NCBI GenBank assembly: GCA_035352635.1
Contig: DAOPYA010000008.1
Span: forward strand, 3,553-67,552
Reading direction: 5' to 3'
DNA: 64,000 nt
DNA from: Rifleibacterium sp035352635
GTDB lineage: Bacteria > Muiribacteriota > Ozemobacteria > Ozemobacterales > Ozemobacteraceae
Position numbers and translations under genes: made by a program
Notes under the pieces: model-generated
Databases searched by the model: none
Told to the model about the DNA's origin: nothing
Seen by the model: only the letters and a program-made list of their open reading frames with translations
Shown here: positions 43,886 through 51,436 of the stretch, piece after piece
Layout of the letters: each line of letters opens with the position of its first letter
Numbering within the stretch: the first letter of the stretch is position 1

Positions 43886-46070
43886 TCAGGCTTGTTTTCT
43901 GCCAGGTGGGGCGCGGCGCGGGGTGGTTATCTTTGTGGTGCTCGGTGGCATTTTCGTTTTGACCATTCTGATTCTTGCCTACAATCATCTTGTTCAGGGC
44001 AAGTTCAACGAAAGCCGCGAAATTCTTAAGCATCTGCGGGCCTTAAAATGCGCCCAGGCAGCTTCGCGCATGCTGGTTCACAAATTAAAATCCGATCTTA
44101 CCAACGCTAATCTTAAAGATGCTACTTCACCTGGGCTGGCACTGCGCAGCAAGGTTTTTATTCAGAACGACCCGGCTGTTATGGCAAAAGAATTAAAGCG
44201 GGTCTGGCTTAATGTATCTGAAGTAGATGCTTTTGTTAAAAGGCTTTTTGGTGAAGAACCAACCCGCGATGTTTCAGTCAGCTGCGATGTCAGTTTCAGC
44301 GATATTGTGCCGTTAAGCAATTTTAAAACCGACAAGGAACTATTCTTTGACTGCGAAAAAGGCGGGCGGGTGACGATAACCGTTGAGGTTTTTATCGGCA
44401 ATACCCGCGAAGAGTGGCAGGAAACAAGACCTTTCCGGGTGGTGATCCCTTACCCGGTGCCGCTTACCAAATACACGCTGTTTTTGCGCGAGGCCACTGG
44501 CGATCATGACCCGGTTAAGTTTAACTCAGTTTCTATCGATTCGCCCGCTACCGGCGATATTGCCCCTGGCTCAAACAAGCCTTTAATTATCGATAATGGC
44601 CTGCCAGGTGATCACTTTAACCGTCAGGCTGAAATCTGGAAGAAGCGTGGCTGGATTCATCTTGGTGGCGGTAACCTCATGCTGAACCGTGCTGCCGGCC
44701 ATCTCAAGTTGGGTCAGCGCTACCATTCATATTTTCCGACTGCCGAAAACCCCATTACCCTGCTTCTTAATTTTTCTGATTTCAGTGGCTGCCCGGTGAA
44801 TGGTCACCAGATGGTTTTTCGCATAGCCCGCTGGGGGTTTTCGAATGCGGTTACCAACGGGCCATCGGCCGATATGTGGAAGCGGATTCTTGAATTTCAA
44901 TTCGCCGAGCATAAGCCCGACAAGGACAAGAAATGGTGGCAAAGTTCTTTTCTGCACCTGTTCGGCGAAGCCGGCAACAGCGAAATTGACCGTCGCCTCA
45001 GCATAACCAGGGTTACCGGTAAAGTCTATGACCGGTTTCTTGAATTGAGTTATCTGATTCCGGGCACCGGTGCTGAGCCGCCAGTTGGCGCGGTCGTCGG
45101 GTTACCCCAAAAGGACTACGAAAAATATTCCGGCAAAAAGCGAAATCTGATTCCCGGCAAATTGAAAGACCTTGATAAAACCTTTCTTAAAGACGTTTTT
45201 GTAGACAAAAATCTTATCTATCTGCCGACGCCTCCTGACGCGGCTCTTGGCGTGCCTGACCTGAGAGAAATGGAAGACTTTTTTATCAAATTGCCCTATT
45301 CGGCACCTGGTAACCTGGTTGCCTACGAAAAGATCATGAGCAAAGCTGATTTCTGCTCTTATGACGAGACTTACAACATGATTGCTCAGTATTCGAAGAA
45401 TACCCAGAGCATTAATATCCCGCCCGATGGCGCGGTGCCTGGGGTTAATGATCTTAATTTCGGGCTGCCGGCCCTCGGGGTCGATTGCAGCAAACTTCAG
45501 ATCAACAGCCTCTCTGAGGGCAAAGACCCTGCTCTTGGCCTCTCACCACGAGTGTGCTACGAAATCGTTGGCTCTGGTGATAATGCCTTTAAACAATTGC
45601 GTGCCGCTTTTTGTGCGGCTGACACCAGCGATTTTAACCTTTCTAATACTGTTGTCAGGGTTAAAACCAACGGTGAAGGCCTTAAACTTGGTGATAATAT
45701 GGGCGCGACCTCCGGCGGAACTATCCTGGTAGACGGCCCTGTTGAAGTTGGCACCTTCAGGTCTACCGACACTCCTGATAAAGCGCTGTTGATGCTTTTT
45801 GCGGAAACTGGCGCGATCACAGTTCGCAATGCCGGCCAGCATCCAACCCTGGCTTACCTGGTTGCTCTCGACAAATCGAACGGCGAAATCAAACTTTCCA
45901 GCAAGCAGTCTGCGGTTGAGATTCTGGGCGGTGTGGCCGCCCATACCCTTGACCCTGAAAATTTCCCAGGCGGCGGCGAGATCATGTATAACCAGGGCTT
46001 TGACCCGACGGTTAACCCCCTTGAAGGCTTTATGGGCGTTGCTATTGGCCCGGTTGGGGGTGACCTGTGA
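43875..46070 (+). CDS. Large pilus-assembly-type protein (PilX/GspK-like N-terminus)
   Basis: A 731-residue protein whose N-terminus, GARRGVVIFVVLGGIFVLTI, resembles the hydrophobic helix of PilX or GspK-type components, followed by the helical ALKCAQAASRMLVHKL. The remaining ~650 residues are extracytoplasmic, rich in Pro, Gly and Asn, with no family recognised. They presumably form a large beta structure. The ATG at 43875 has GGAGGG upstream and lies within the previous gene's last 11 bases; a longer frame upstream would run inside the TAXI gene. It overlaps the next pseudopilin by four bases (GTGA). Confidence 0.68.
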   Translation: MADNQACFLPGGARRGVVIFVVLGGIFVLTILILAYNHLVQGKFNESREILKHLRALKCAQAASRMLVHKLKSDLTNANLKDATSPGLALRSKVFIQNDPAVMAKELKRVWLNVSEVDAFVKRLFGEEPTRDVSVSCDVSFSDIVPLSNFKTDKELFFDCEKGGRVTITVEVFIGNTREEWQETRPFRVVIPYPVPLTKYTLFLREATGDHDPVKFNSVSIDSPATGDIAPGSNKPLIIDNGLPGDHFNRQAEIWKKRGWIHLGGGNLMLNRAAGHLKLGQRYHSYFPTAENPITLLLNFSDFSGCPVNGHQMVFRIARWGFSNAVTNGPSADMWKRILEFQFAEHKPDKDKKWWQSSFLHLFGEAGNSEIDRRLSITRVTGKVYDRFLELSYLIPGTGAEPPVGAVVGLPQKDYEKYSGKKRNLIPGKLKDLDKTFLKDVFVDKNLIYLPTPPDAALGVPDLREMEDFFIKLPYSAPGNLVAYEKIMSKADFCSYDETYNMIAQYSKNTQSINIPPDGAVPGVNDLNFGLPALGVDCSKLQINSLSEGKDPALGLSPRVCYEIVGSGDNAFKQLRAAFCAADTSDFNLSNTVVRVKTNGEGLKLGDNMGATSGGTILVDGPVEVGTFRSTDTPDKALLMLFAETGAITVRNAGQHPTLAYLVALDKSNGEIKLSSKQSAVEILGGVAAHTLDPENFPGGGEIMYNQGFDPTVNPLEGFMGVAIGPVGGDL

Positions 46071-46510
46071 ACTCGCGTGGCATTTCACTTATTGAAATTC
46101 TCGTTGCAAGCAGTATCATGGTGGCGGCACTGGTGCCTCTCTGGGGCTTGATGGGGTCTTCACACAAACAGGTTACCCTTTCAGCCGATGAAATCAAAGC
46201 AAGTCAGCTGGCTGCCGAGATGCTTGAACAGATCGAAAATTCACACTGGTTCCCTGAAATTGGTGAAATCACTTTTCTGCCGATGAGCCAGGGCAAGATG
46301 GTTCTTGGCAGCACCGTCAAATTTGAGCTGCAGGTTGGCAGTTTCCCTGAATACATGGATCTGAAGGCGAAACTTAAGATCGAAAAATACCCGGCGAGCG
46401 GGCCTGAATACGGCAGGATAATCAGGGTTATTCTGCATTACAAGTCAAAAGAAAAAGTCGGAACCCCAGAGAAGGACTACGAACTGGCAACTTACATCAG
46501 CAAAAAATGA
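46067..46510 (+). CDS. Type II/IV pseudopilin, GspI-like
   Basis: A 147-residue prepilin-type protein. The class III signal is RG|ISLIEILVASSIMVAALVPL, with Gly at -1 and Glu at mature position 5, so it should be cut by prepilin peptidase. A small ~115-residue soluble domain follows (LAAEMLEQIENSHWFPE). Start is GTG 46067 in a GTGA overlap with the gene upstream. In type II systems a GspI-like protein and a GspJ-like protein form the tip, which fits the next gene. Which machine uses it is not shown; no secretin, ATPase or prepilin peptidase is in the window. Confidence 0.85.
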   Translation: MNSRGISLIEILVASSIMVAALVPLWGLMGSSHKQVTLSADEIKASQLAAEMLEQIENSHWFPEIGEITFLPMSQGKMVLGSTVKFELQVGSFPEYMDLKAKLKIEKYPASGPEYGRIIRVILHYKSKEKVGTPEKDYELATYISKK

Positions 46511-47046
46511 TAAAAAATAGAGCATTTACCTTTATCGAGTTGTTGATCAGTCTGGGCATCGTAACCCTGATTGCCGGCGGGGTAATTGTTGCCATGTCAC
46601 GAGGCGCCTCAAATGTGCATCGTGGGAGTTTTAACGCGCAGGCGGCTAATCAGGCTGCCTGGATCGTCACCATGATGCGTAACGATATTGCCAGATCAGA
46701 CACATCGAAGATTGTTTTTAAGCCAGAGTCAGGCGACACCTGGAAGGGTAAAACCGAGTTCAAGATCGGTCTGCCTGACAAAAAGCATGTTCTGTATTCA
46801 GTTGAGACCCGTGGGGACGGCAAAGCCTTTGCCCGCACTTCTTCTGATGGGCGCAAGCAGTTTCTCGCCTCAGAATACATTGCAGATTTGAGCATTAAAA
46901 GGCATAACGATGGTTTTGATATCAACATGTTGCTCAAAGACCCCGGAAAAAAGGCGAATGACTTTACCTGGTCGGCACGCATCTATCCGCCGGTTCCGGC
47001 TGGCGTTGATCGTTACTGGAAACCATTGCCAGGGGGGAAAAAATGA
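46507..47046 (+). CDS. Type II/IV pseudopilin, GspJ-like
   Basis: A 179-residue prepilin-type protein. The signal is RA|FTFIELLISLGIVTLIAGGV, with Ala instead of Gly at -1 and Glu at mature position 5. The soluble domain (~35-179) has the helix-rich QAAWIVTMMRNDIARS followed by beta strands typical of minor pseudopilins. The ATG at 46507 overlaps the upstream stop by four bases (ATGA), and its own stop overlaps the lipoprotein gene the same way. Assignment to the GspJ-like position rests on order and length rather than a specific motif. Confidence 0.82.
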   Translation: MIKNRAFTFIELLISLGIVTLIAGGVIVAMSRGASNVHRGSFNAQAANQAAWIVTMMRNDIARSDTSKIVFKPESGDTWKGKTEFKIGLPDKKHVLYSVETRGDGKAFARTSSDGRKQFLASEYIADLSIKRHNDGFDINMLLKDPGKKANDFTWSARIYPPVPAGVDRYWKPLPGGKK

Positions 47047-47657
47047 ATCAGCGGGTATCAAAAGCCTTTTTCCGGTTGCTGGCCAGCTTTGCCTGCTTCG
47101 GGTTCGCAGTTTTGCTGATGACCGGCTGCGGTTCAAACTATGATTTCGCCAGATACAGTGCCCAGGCTGAGGCGGCCCTCGAAAGCAAAAAACTGAAGAA
47201 GGCTAAAGATCTTTATTCCATAATTTATCAACAGGAAACAACCGCAGAAAAAGTCGATCAAAAGCGCACTACCTGGGCCTTCTACCGGCTTGGCGTACTG
47301 GCCGAAGTGGCCGGCGATATCAGGCTTGCCAAAGGCTACTACTGGGGCGACCGCATTGATGAAGGGTTTTATCAGGTTAACCCCTCGGTCGACCGACTGG
47401 TGCAGATTGGCTGGCAGCATCTTGATGAGGGGCGGCCACCCAGAACGCTCGAAGAGATTCTGGCACTCGAAAAAGGCTCAGCAACCAAACTTCTACCGAC
47501 CCACGAACGAAAAAAACGTGAAGTGACAGTCGATACAATCAACCGCTCGGTTGCTCCATCGGCAGCAGGTGCAGACAAAAACCATTCAAGAACTTTTCAG
47601 CGGTCTTTGACCCCGCCTCCTCCTGGTTCACCAGAGCCGTTCAGGGTTTTTTACTGA
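47043..47657 (+). CDS. Lipoprotein with TPR-like helices, pseudopilin cluster
   Basis: A 204-residue lipoprotein. The lipobox LMTGC places lipidated Cys29 after a hydrophobic signal. Residues ~40-130 contain one or two TPR-like helical pairs (LESKKLKKAKDLYSIIYQQ and RLGVLAEVAGDIRLAKGYY), and the tail is Pro/Arg-rich. Such small TPR lipoproteins act as pilotins or tethers in type II and IV machines, which suits its position as last gene of the cluster. It overlaps the upstream gene by four bases and its end runs 17 bases past the stop of the converging gene. Confidence 0.7.
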   Translation: MNQRVSKAFFRLLASFACFGFAVLLMTGCGSNYDFARYSAQAEAALESKKLKKAKDLYSIIYQQETTAEKVDQKRTTWAFYRLGVLAEVAGDIRLAKGYYWGDRIDEGFYQVNPSVDRLVQIGWQHLDEGRPPRTLEEILALEKGSATKLLPTHERKKREVTVDTINRSVAPSAAGADKNHSRTFQRSLTPPPPGSPEPFRVFY

Positions 47658-48174
47658 CCTTTGCGGTGTTTTCTTCGGGTTTGAAGCCGATTGTAGCGCT
47701 CATATTCTTGGGTGACTGCAGAAAATTATCGAGGCGGCCAAGCAGATTTTTGCGTGCAACCTCAAAAAGATAATCGCAGAAATCGTTGATCCCCTCGTTG
47801 TTGTTGACGAATTCACGATCATCATCGACGCTGAAGGTGATTTTTGAACCGGTCTTTTTGAAGACGATCATGAAGGTGAAAAACTTTTCCTGCAGGGCGG
47901 CATCGTTAACATTGATTGCAAAACCGATGGCAGCGGTGCCGTTTTCACCGAATTCGGTATCAAGGGCGTCGCCCTGCAAAGATTGGCTGTTATAAACGAA
48001 CCCAGAGCTTGGTGGAAACATGAATACTTTGGTTTCAGGGCAGTTCAAGCTCTCAGCGATGGCCGAGCGAATATCATGAACGAATTCGCGGCATTCCTGC
48101 TGATACTGGCTGCATTCGGTTACGCCACGGTCATAGGCTTCGCAGAGTTGTTTGTAGCGGTTTTTTCTTGGCAT
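47641..48174 (-). CDS. Hypothetical cysteine-containing protein, 177 residues
   Basis: An unrecognised cytosolic protein. ATG 48174 has GGAG eight bases upstream; a longer open frame begins earlier inside the neighbour but has no ribosome site. The first ~60 residues are helical and contain four Cys (CEAYDRGVTECSQYQQEC and NCPET). The middle forms strands around an Asp/Asn-rich turn (SVDDDREFVNNNEGINDF), and the end is basic. The gene starts 20 bases after the ribbon-helix-helix gene upstream of it and converges on the pseudopilin cluster with a 17-base overlap of stops. The pair may be one small operon. Confidence 0.6.
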   Translation of the reverse strand: MPRKNRYKQLCEAYDRGVTECSQYQQECREFVHDIRSAIAESLNCPETKVFMFPPSSGFVYNSQSLQGDALDTEFGENGTAAIGFAINVNDAALQEKFFTFMIVFKKTGSKITFSVDDDREFVNNNEGINDFCDYLFEVARKNLLGRLDNFLQSPKNMSATIGFKPEENTAKVSKKP

Positions 48175-48193
48175 GGGTGGGTCTCCGGGGTAT

Positions 48194-48649
48194 TTAAATG
48201 ATTGAATCGAGTTCTGCTGCGAGCATGGCGTATTGCAGCAGGTAATCTTCTTTTTTATCAGGCTCGGCGGTGTCAATGAGCAGCGACAGTTCACGTATTC
48301 GGGTCTCGAGCAGCAGTCGCCGCTGCATGGCTTCTGGTGTGATGGGTCTGGCGCTCATGGGCTTGCTGAGCTGTGGGAATTGTTGAGTGGTTGCGGGAAC
48401 AGCGTTAAGTTCAGGTGCTTTGGCGCTTTCGCTGCTGCTGGCCGGGGTTGCCGGCAATGAAAAGTTGTTTTTGATCAGGGCAACCCCGGGAAATTGAATG
48501 GTAGATTGCTCTGACACAACCGTTTGCAGCGCTCTGGTGATCAGATCGGTTGCCATGGCTTCGGGGCTGGTTTTTGCGTCTTCAGCGGCCTTTTGCAGGC
48601 GGCTGTAGGTTTCTTGAGAAATTTCGACACTGATTTGCCTTGTTTGCAT
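48194..48649 (-). CDS. Ribbon-helix-helix (Arc/CopG-like) DNA-binding protein
   Basis: A 151-residue protein. Its N-terminal 40 residues fit a ribbon-helix-helix domain: the strand RQISVEISQETYSRL followed by helix AAEDAKTSPEAMATDLITRAL. A Ser/Pro/Ala-rich linker (~60-95) follows, then a helical C-terminal segment (MQRRLLLETRIRELSLLIDTA) that may dimerise or bind a partner. Proteins of this kind usually repress their own operon. A short palindrome lies over the predicted -10 region just upstream. The downstream gene is not a recognised toxin, so a toxin-antitoxin pair is not established. Confidence 0.65.
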   Translation of the reverse strand: MQTRQISVEISQETYSRLQKAAEDAKTSPEAMATDLITRALQTVVSEQSTIQFPGVALIKNNFSLPATPASSSESAKAPELNAVPATTQQFPQLSKPMSARPITPEAMQRRLLLETRIRELSLLIDTAEPDKKEDYLLQYAMLAAELDSII

Positions 48650-48654
48650 GCTAC

Positions 48655-48683
48655 CAATCTAACAGATTGTCGGTTAATTTGAA
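48655..48683 (-). promoter_or_regulatory. Promoter with overlapping palindromic operator for the RHH gene
   Basis: Minus-strand TTCAAA (48683-48678) and TAGATT (48661-48656) are spaced by 16 bases. The palindrome CAATCT-AAC-AGATTG (48655-48669) covers the -10 box and the following bases, six bases before the RHH start codon, a natural site for autorepression. Confidence 0.5.
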
Positions 48684-48835
48684 CAGATAAAAAACCTGGA
48701 GCGGCTGGCGTCTTTTTCTCGAAAAGGTTATCTTTAAACTTGCGAAAGAGTTTATTGCCAATTTTGTGCTGGTTTGCCGGGCGGTTGAATTGGCTCAACT
48801 TTTAAAAATGATCAACAAGATCGGGTCACCCTGGT

Positions 48836-50377
48836 ATGCATTCAGGCAGAGATAACCTGGAACGGGCAGCGCAGGCGCTCAGGTGGCGTTACGGTACCTG
48901 GGCGGCAATTCTTGCGTCGCTCTGGCTGATGACCGCCTGGAATTTTCTCACCGGTCTGGTGTTTTTGATCTGCCGTCAGGCCGGGTTGGCAGAGCTTGAA
49001 TATGCCGGCTTTGCTCTGGCTGGTCTGCCGATCTCGTTGCTGGTGGCTGCTTTGCTGGTCAGGCGTCGCATTTCGGGCACCGGTGACTGGTTAGCGGTTA
49101 TTGACAGTCATAATCGCGGCGGCGGTCTGCTGCTTGCCACACACGAAACCGGTGATTTTGCCTGGTCAGGGTCTTTTCCGTCGCATATCCGTGTGCCTGA
49201 AATAAAGATTCTGGCCGGTCGGCCTTTATTCTCGCTGGTTTTATCTATTATTTTCGTGATTCTCTGCCTGAAAATCCCTGTGATTACAGGCCAGTTGGCC
49301 TTGAACCCGCACCTTGATCTCAATGAAGCCCAACAAAAGCTTGAAGAACAGATCACTGCTCTGGCTGAAGCAGGTATGCTTGCCCCTGACGAAGCAAAAG
49401 AGCTGCAGCAGGGTCTCGAACGCATTATCGAAGGCTCAGACCGCAAAGACCCCGCTTCGACCTTTGAAGCAATTGACCAGCTTGAAGACCGGCTTAAAAA
49501 ACGTGCTGCTGCAGGTGTTCACGAGATGGCCACCGAAATTGACGCTATGAGCCGTCTTCAGTCGCTTGCCGATCAACTGGCCGACTCTGCGCGATCTGGT
49601 TCGGGCGATGCATTGCCGACCCAGGCTCTGGCCCGGCAAATTGCCAGCACCCTCGAAAAATCCACTGCCGGCAAGGTTCCCGAGAATATGCAGCGGGCGC
49701 TTGATCAGACTGCCGCCGGCGGCCCAGGTTCAAGAGAAGCCGCCGCCCAGGCCGAAAAGGAGCTACGTGAACATTTTCGCAAAGAAGCCGAAAAAGCTGC
49801 TTTCCGTGCCGAGCGACTTGCGAATGCCCGCCTGATTGATCAAAAAACTTTCGAAGAACTGGCAAAAGCCGGAAAAATAAGGCCAGCTGATGAGTCTGAT
49901 TTTGAGCCTGGTGCTGATACAGAGCTTTTACGCGTTCCATCAACCGGGAGCTGCAATCAGGGCGGTTCAGGCAAAGAAGGTTCTGGCCAGGGGGCGTCCG
50001 GTCAGCAAGGTTCGGGTCAAGGCTCTGACGCTCAGCAGAATGGCACGGCTCTCAGCGGCAATGATGAAGGAACCGGAGCCAGTGGCCAGGCCGGCCGCGG
50101 CGGTGGCACTGGGCCAGTCAATTTCGACCGGCGCAGTTCTGAGCACAACGTCAAATTTATCGATGAGGCGCTGCCGCCCCCGAATGCCAGCGCTCTTGAG
50201 CAGTCGGTCTCTATTGGCGTGAGTATTTCGGCGCCCCAAACCGAAACATCTGTGTCGCATGGCAATTCTGCTTCGACTGTCTGGCAGAAACCTGCTGACA
50301 GCAGTGGGGAATCTGGTATAATTCTACCGAAACATCGCAGTGCCGTAAAAAAATATTTCAATCACGAAGCCCCCTGA
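48836..50377 (+). CDS. Membrane protein with charged helical domain, first gene of MoxR/VWA operon
   Basis: A 513-residue protein. Membrane helices lie at ~20-45, 55-75 and ~130-150. A large Glu/Ala/Lys-rich helical domain spans ~160-350 (ASTFEAIDQLEDRLKKRAAAG). A Gly/Ser/Gln-rich low-complexity stretch (~370-430, GKEGSGQGASGQQGSGQ) precedes the C-terminal tail. It looks like a membrane scaffold or sensor with a flexible region. No domain family was recognised with confidence, although position resembles large membrane proteins beside MoxR-DUF58-VWA genes in other phyla. The MoxR gene begins 15 bases after its stop. Start choice (48836) rests on the first ATG; the ribosome site is weak. Confidence 0.6.
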   Translation: MHSGRDNLERAAQALRWRYGTWAAILASLWLMTAWNFLTGLVFLICRQAGLAELEYAGFALAGLPISLLVAALLVRRRISGTGDWLAVIDSHNRGGGLLLATHETGDFAWSGSFPSHIRVPEIKILAGRPLFSLVLSIIFVILCLKIPVITGQLALNPHLDLNEAQQKLEEQITALAEAGMLAPDEAKELQQGLERIIEGSDRKDPASTFEAIDQLEDRLKKRAAAGVHEMATEIDAMSRLQSLADQLADSARSGSGDALPTQALARQIASTLEKSTAGKVPENMQRALDQTAAGGPGSREAAAQAEKELREHFRKEAEKAAFRAERLANARLIDQKTFEELAKAGKIRPADESDFEPGADTELLRVPSTGSCNQGGSGKEGSGQGASGQQGSGQGSDAQQNGTALSGNDEGTGASGQAGRGGGTGPVNFDRRSSEHNVKFIDEALPPPNASALEQSVSIGVSISAPQTETSVSHGNSASTVWQKPADSSGESGIILPKHRSAVKKYFNHEAP

Positions 50378-50392
50378 AACAGGAGTTGATCT

Positions 50393-51436
50393 ATGAATGA
50401 CCCGAAGAAGCTGATCGCGCCGCACGATCTCGAACAGGCTTCACGCCAGGCTCATCAGGTTCTTGCTGAACTCGATCGCATTCTGATCGGTCGACCGGCT
50501 TTGCATCGGCTTGTATTTATCGGCATTCTCAGCAAGGGGCACATTCTTCTCGAAGGGTTGCCGGGAGTCGGCAAAACTGCGTTGATCAAAACCCTGGGCC
50601 AGCTTCTCAGCCTGCAGTTCAGTCGGGTGCAGTTTACACCTGATCTGATGCCCGGTGACATTCTTGGGGCGCATATTCTTCAGCAGAACAGCACTGGCCA
50701 GCGCGAGATGGTTTTTCAGCCTGGCCCGGTTTTTACCAATATTCTGCTCGCCGACGAAATTAACCGCGCCTCACCAAAAACCCAGTCAGCCATGCTTGAG
50801 GCGATGCAGGAAAAATCGGTGACCCTTCTTGGTACTACCCGCCGCCTGCCAGACCCATTCTTTGTTCTTGCTTCGCAAAACCCCATCGAACTCGAAGGCA
50901 CCTACCCGTTGCCCGAGGCCCAGCTCGACCGTTTCCTTTTCAAACTTGAGGTGGGCGCAGCCAGCAGCGAAACTCTGCGTGAGATAATTACCTCGCGCAG
51001 GCATGGTGAACCCCCGGTTCCAGAATTTTCGCTTGGTGCTGCCGATCTCGCCAGTCTTTTTGCGGTCATGAATGCAATTTATCTGCCTGGTGCAGTTGCC
51101 GATTATATCGCTCGCCTCGTGCATGCCACTGACCCGGCCTCTGGCTCTTTGCCTCAGATAGGTGAATTCGTTCACTACGGAGCTTCACCCCGTGCAGCAA
51201 TTGCAGTGGCTGAAGCGGCCAGGGGCGTAGCGTTGCTGGCCGGGCGCCCCTCCGTTGGCTTTGCAGACGTTCGGGAAGTTTTTGTGCCGGCGCTCAACCA
51301 CAGGGTTTTGCTTAACTACAAGGCCCGATTTGCAGGAATGACAAGCGGGAACCTGCTTAATATTCTTCTCAAGTCTATTCGCGAAACTGATCTTGAATTT
51401 ACCGACGGAGTCAGGACGGTGACCGAAAACTCTTGA
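50393..51436 (+). CDS. MoxR-family AAA+ ATPase
   Basis: A 347-residue chaperone-like ATPase. Walker A is GLPGVGKT (~56-63). Walker B and its neighbour read LADEINRASPKTQSAMLEAM, and the family signature ASQNPIELEGTYPLPEAQLDRFLF follows. A C-terminal lid domain has YGASPRAAIAVAEAA. MoxR proteins work with von Willebrand A and DUF58 partners to activate or mature other complexes. Here all such partners are encoded downstream. AGGAG lies 7 bases before the ATG. It overlaps the next gene by four bases (TTGA). Confidence 0.96.
   Translation: MNDPKKLIAPHDLEQASRQAHQVLAELDRILIGRPALHRLVFIGILSKGHILLEGLPGVGKTALIKTLGQLLSLQFSRVQFTPDLMPGDILGAHILQQNSTGQREMVFQPGPVFTNILLADEINRASPKTQSAMLEAMQEKSVTLLGTTRRLPDPFFVLASQNPIELEGTYPLPEAQLDRFLFKLEVGAASSETLREIITSRRHGEPPVPEFSLGAADLASLFAVMNAIYLPGAVADYIARLVHATDPASGSLPQIGEFVHYGASPRAAIAVAEAARGVALLAGRPSVGFADVREVFVPALNHRVLLNYKARFAGMTSGNLLNILLKSIRETDLEFTDGVRTVTENS

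Noticed and set aside
48194..48649. A toxin-antitoxin pair with the downstream gene
   Set aside because: The downstream protein has no recognised toxin fold or catalytic motif; kept only as a hypothesis in the findings.
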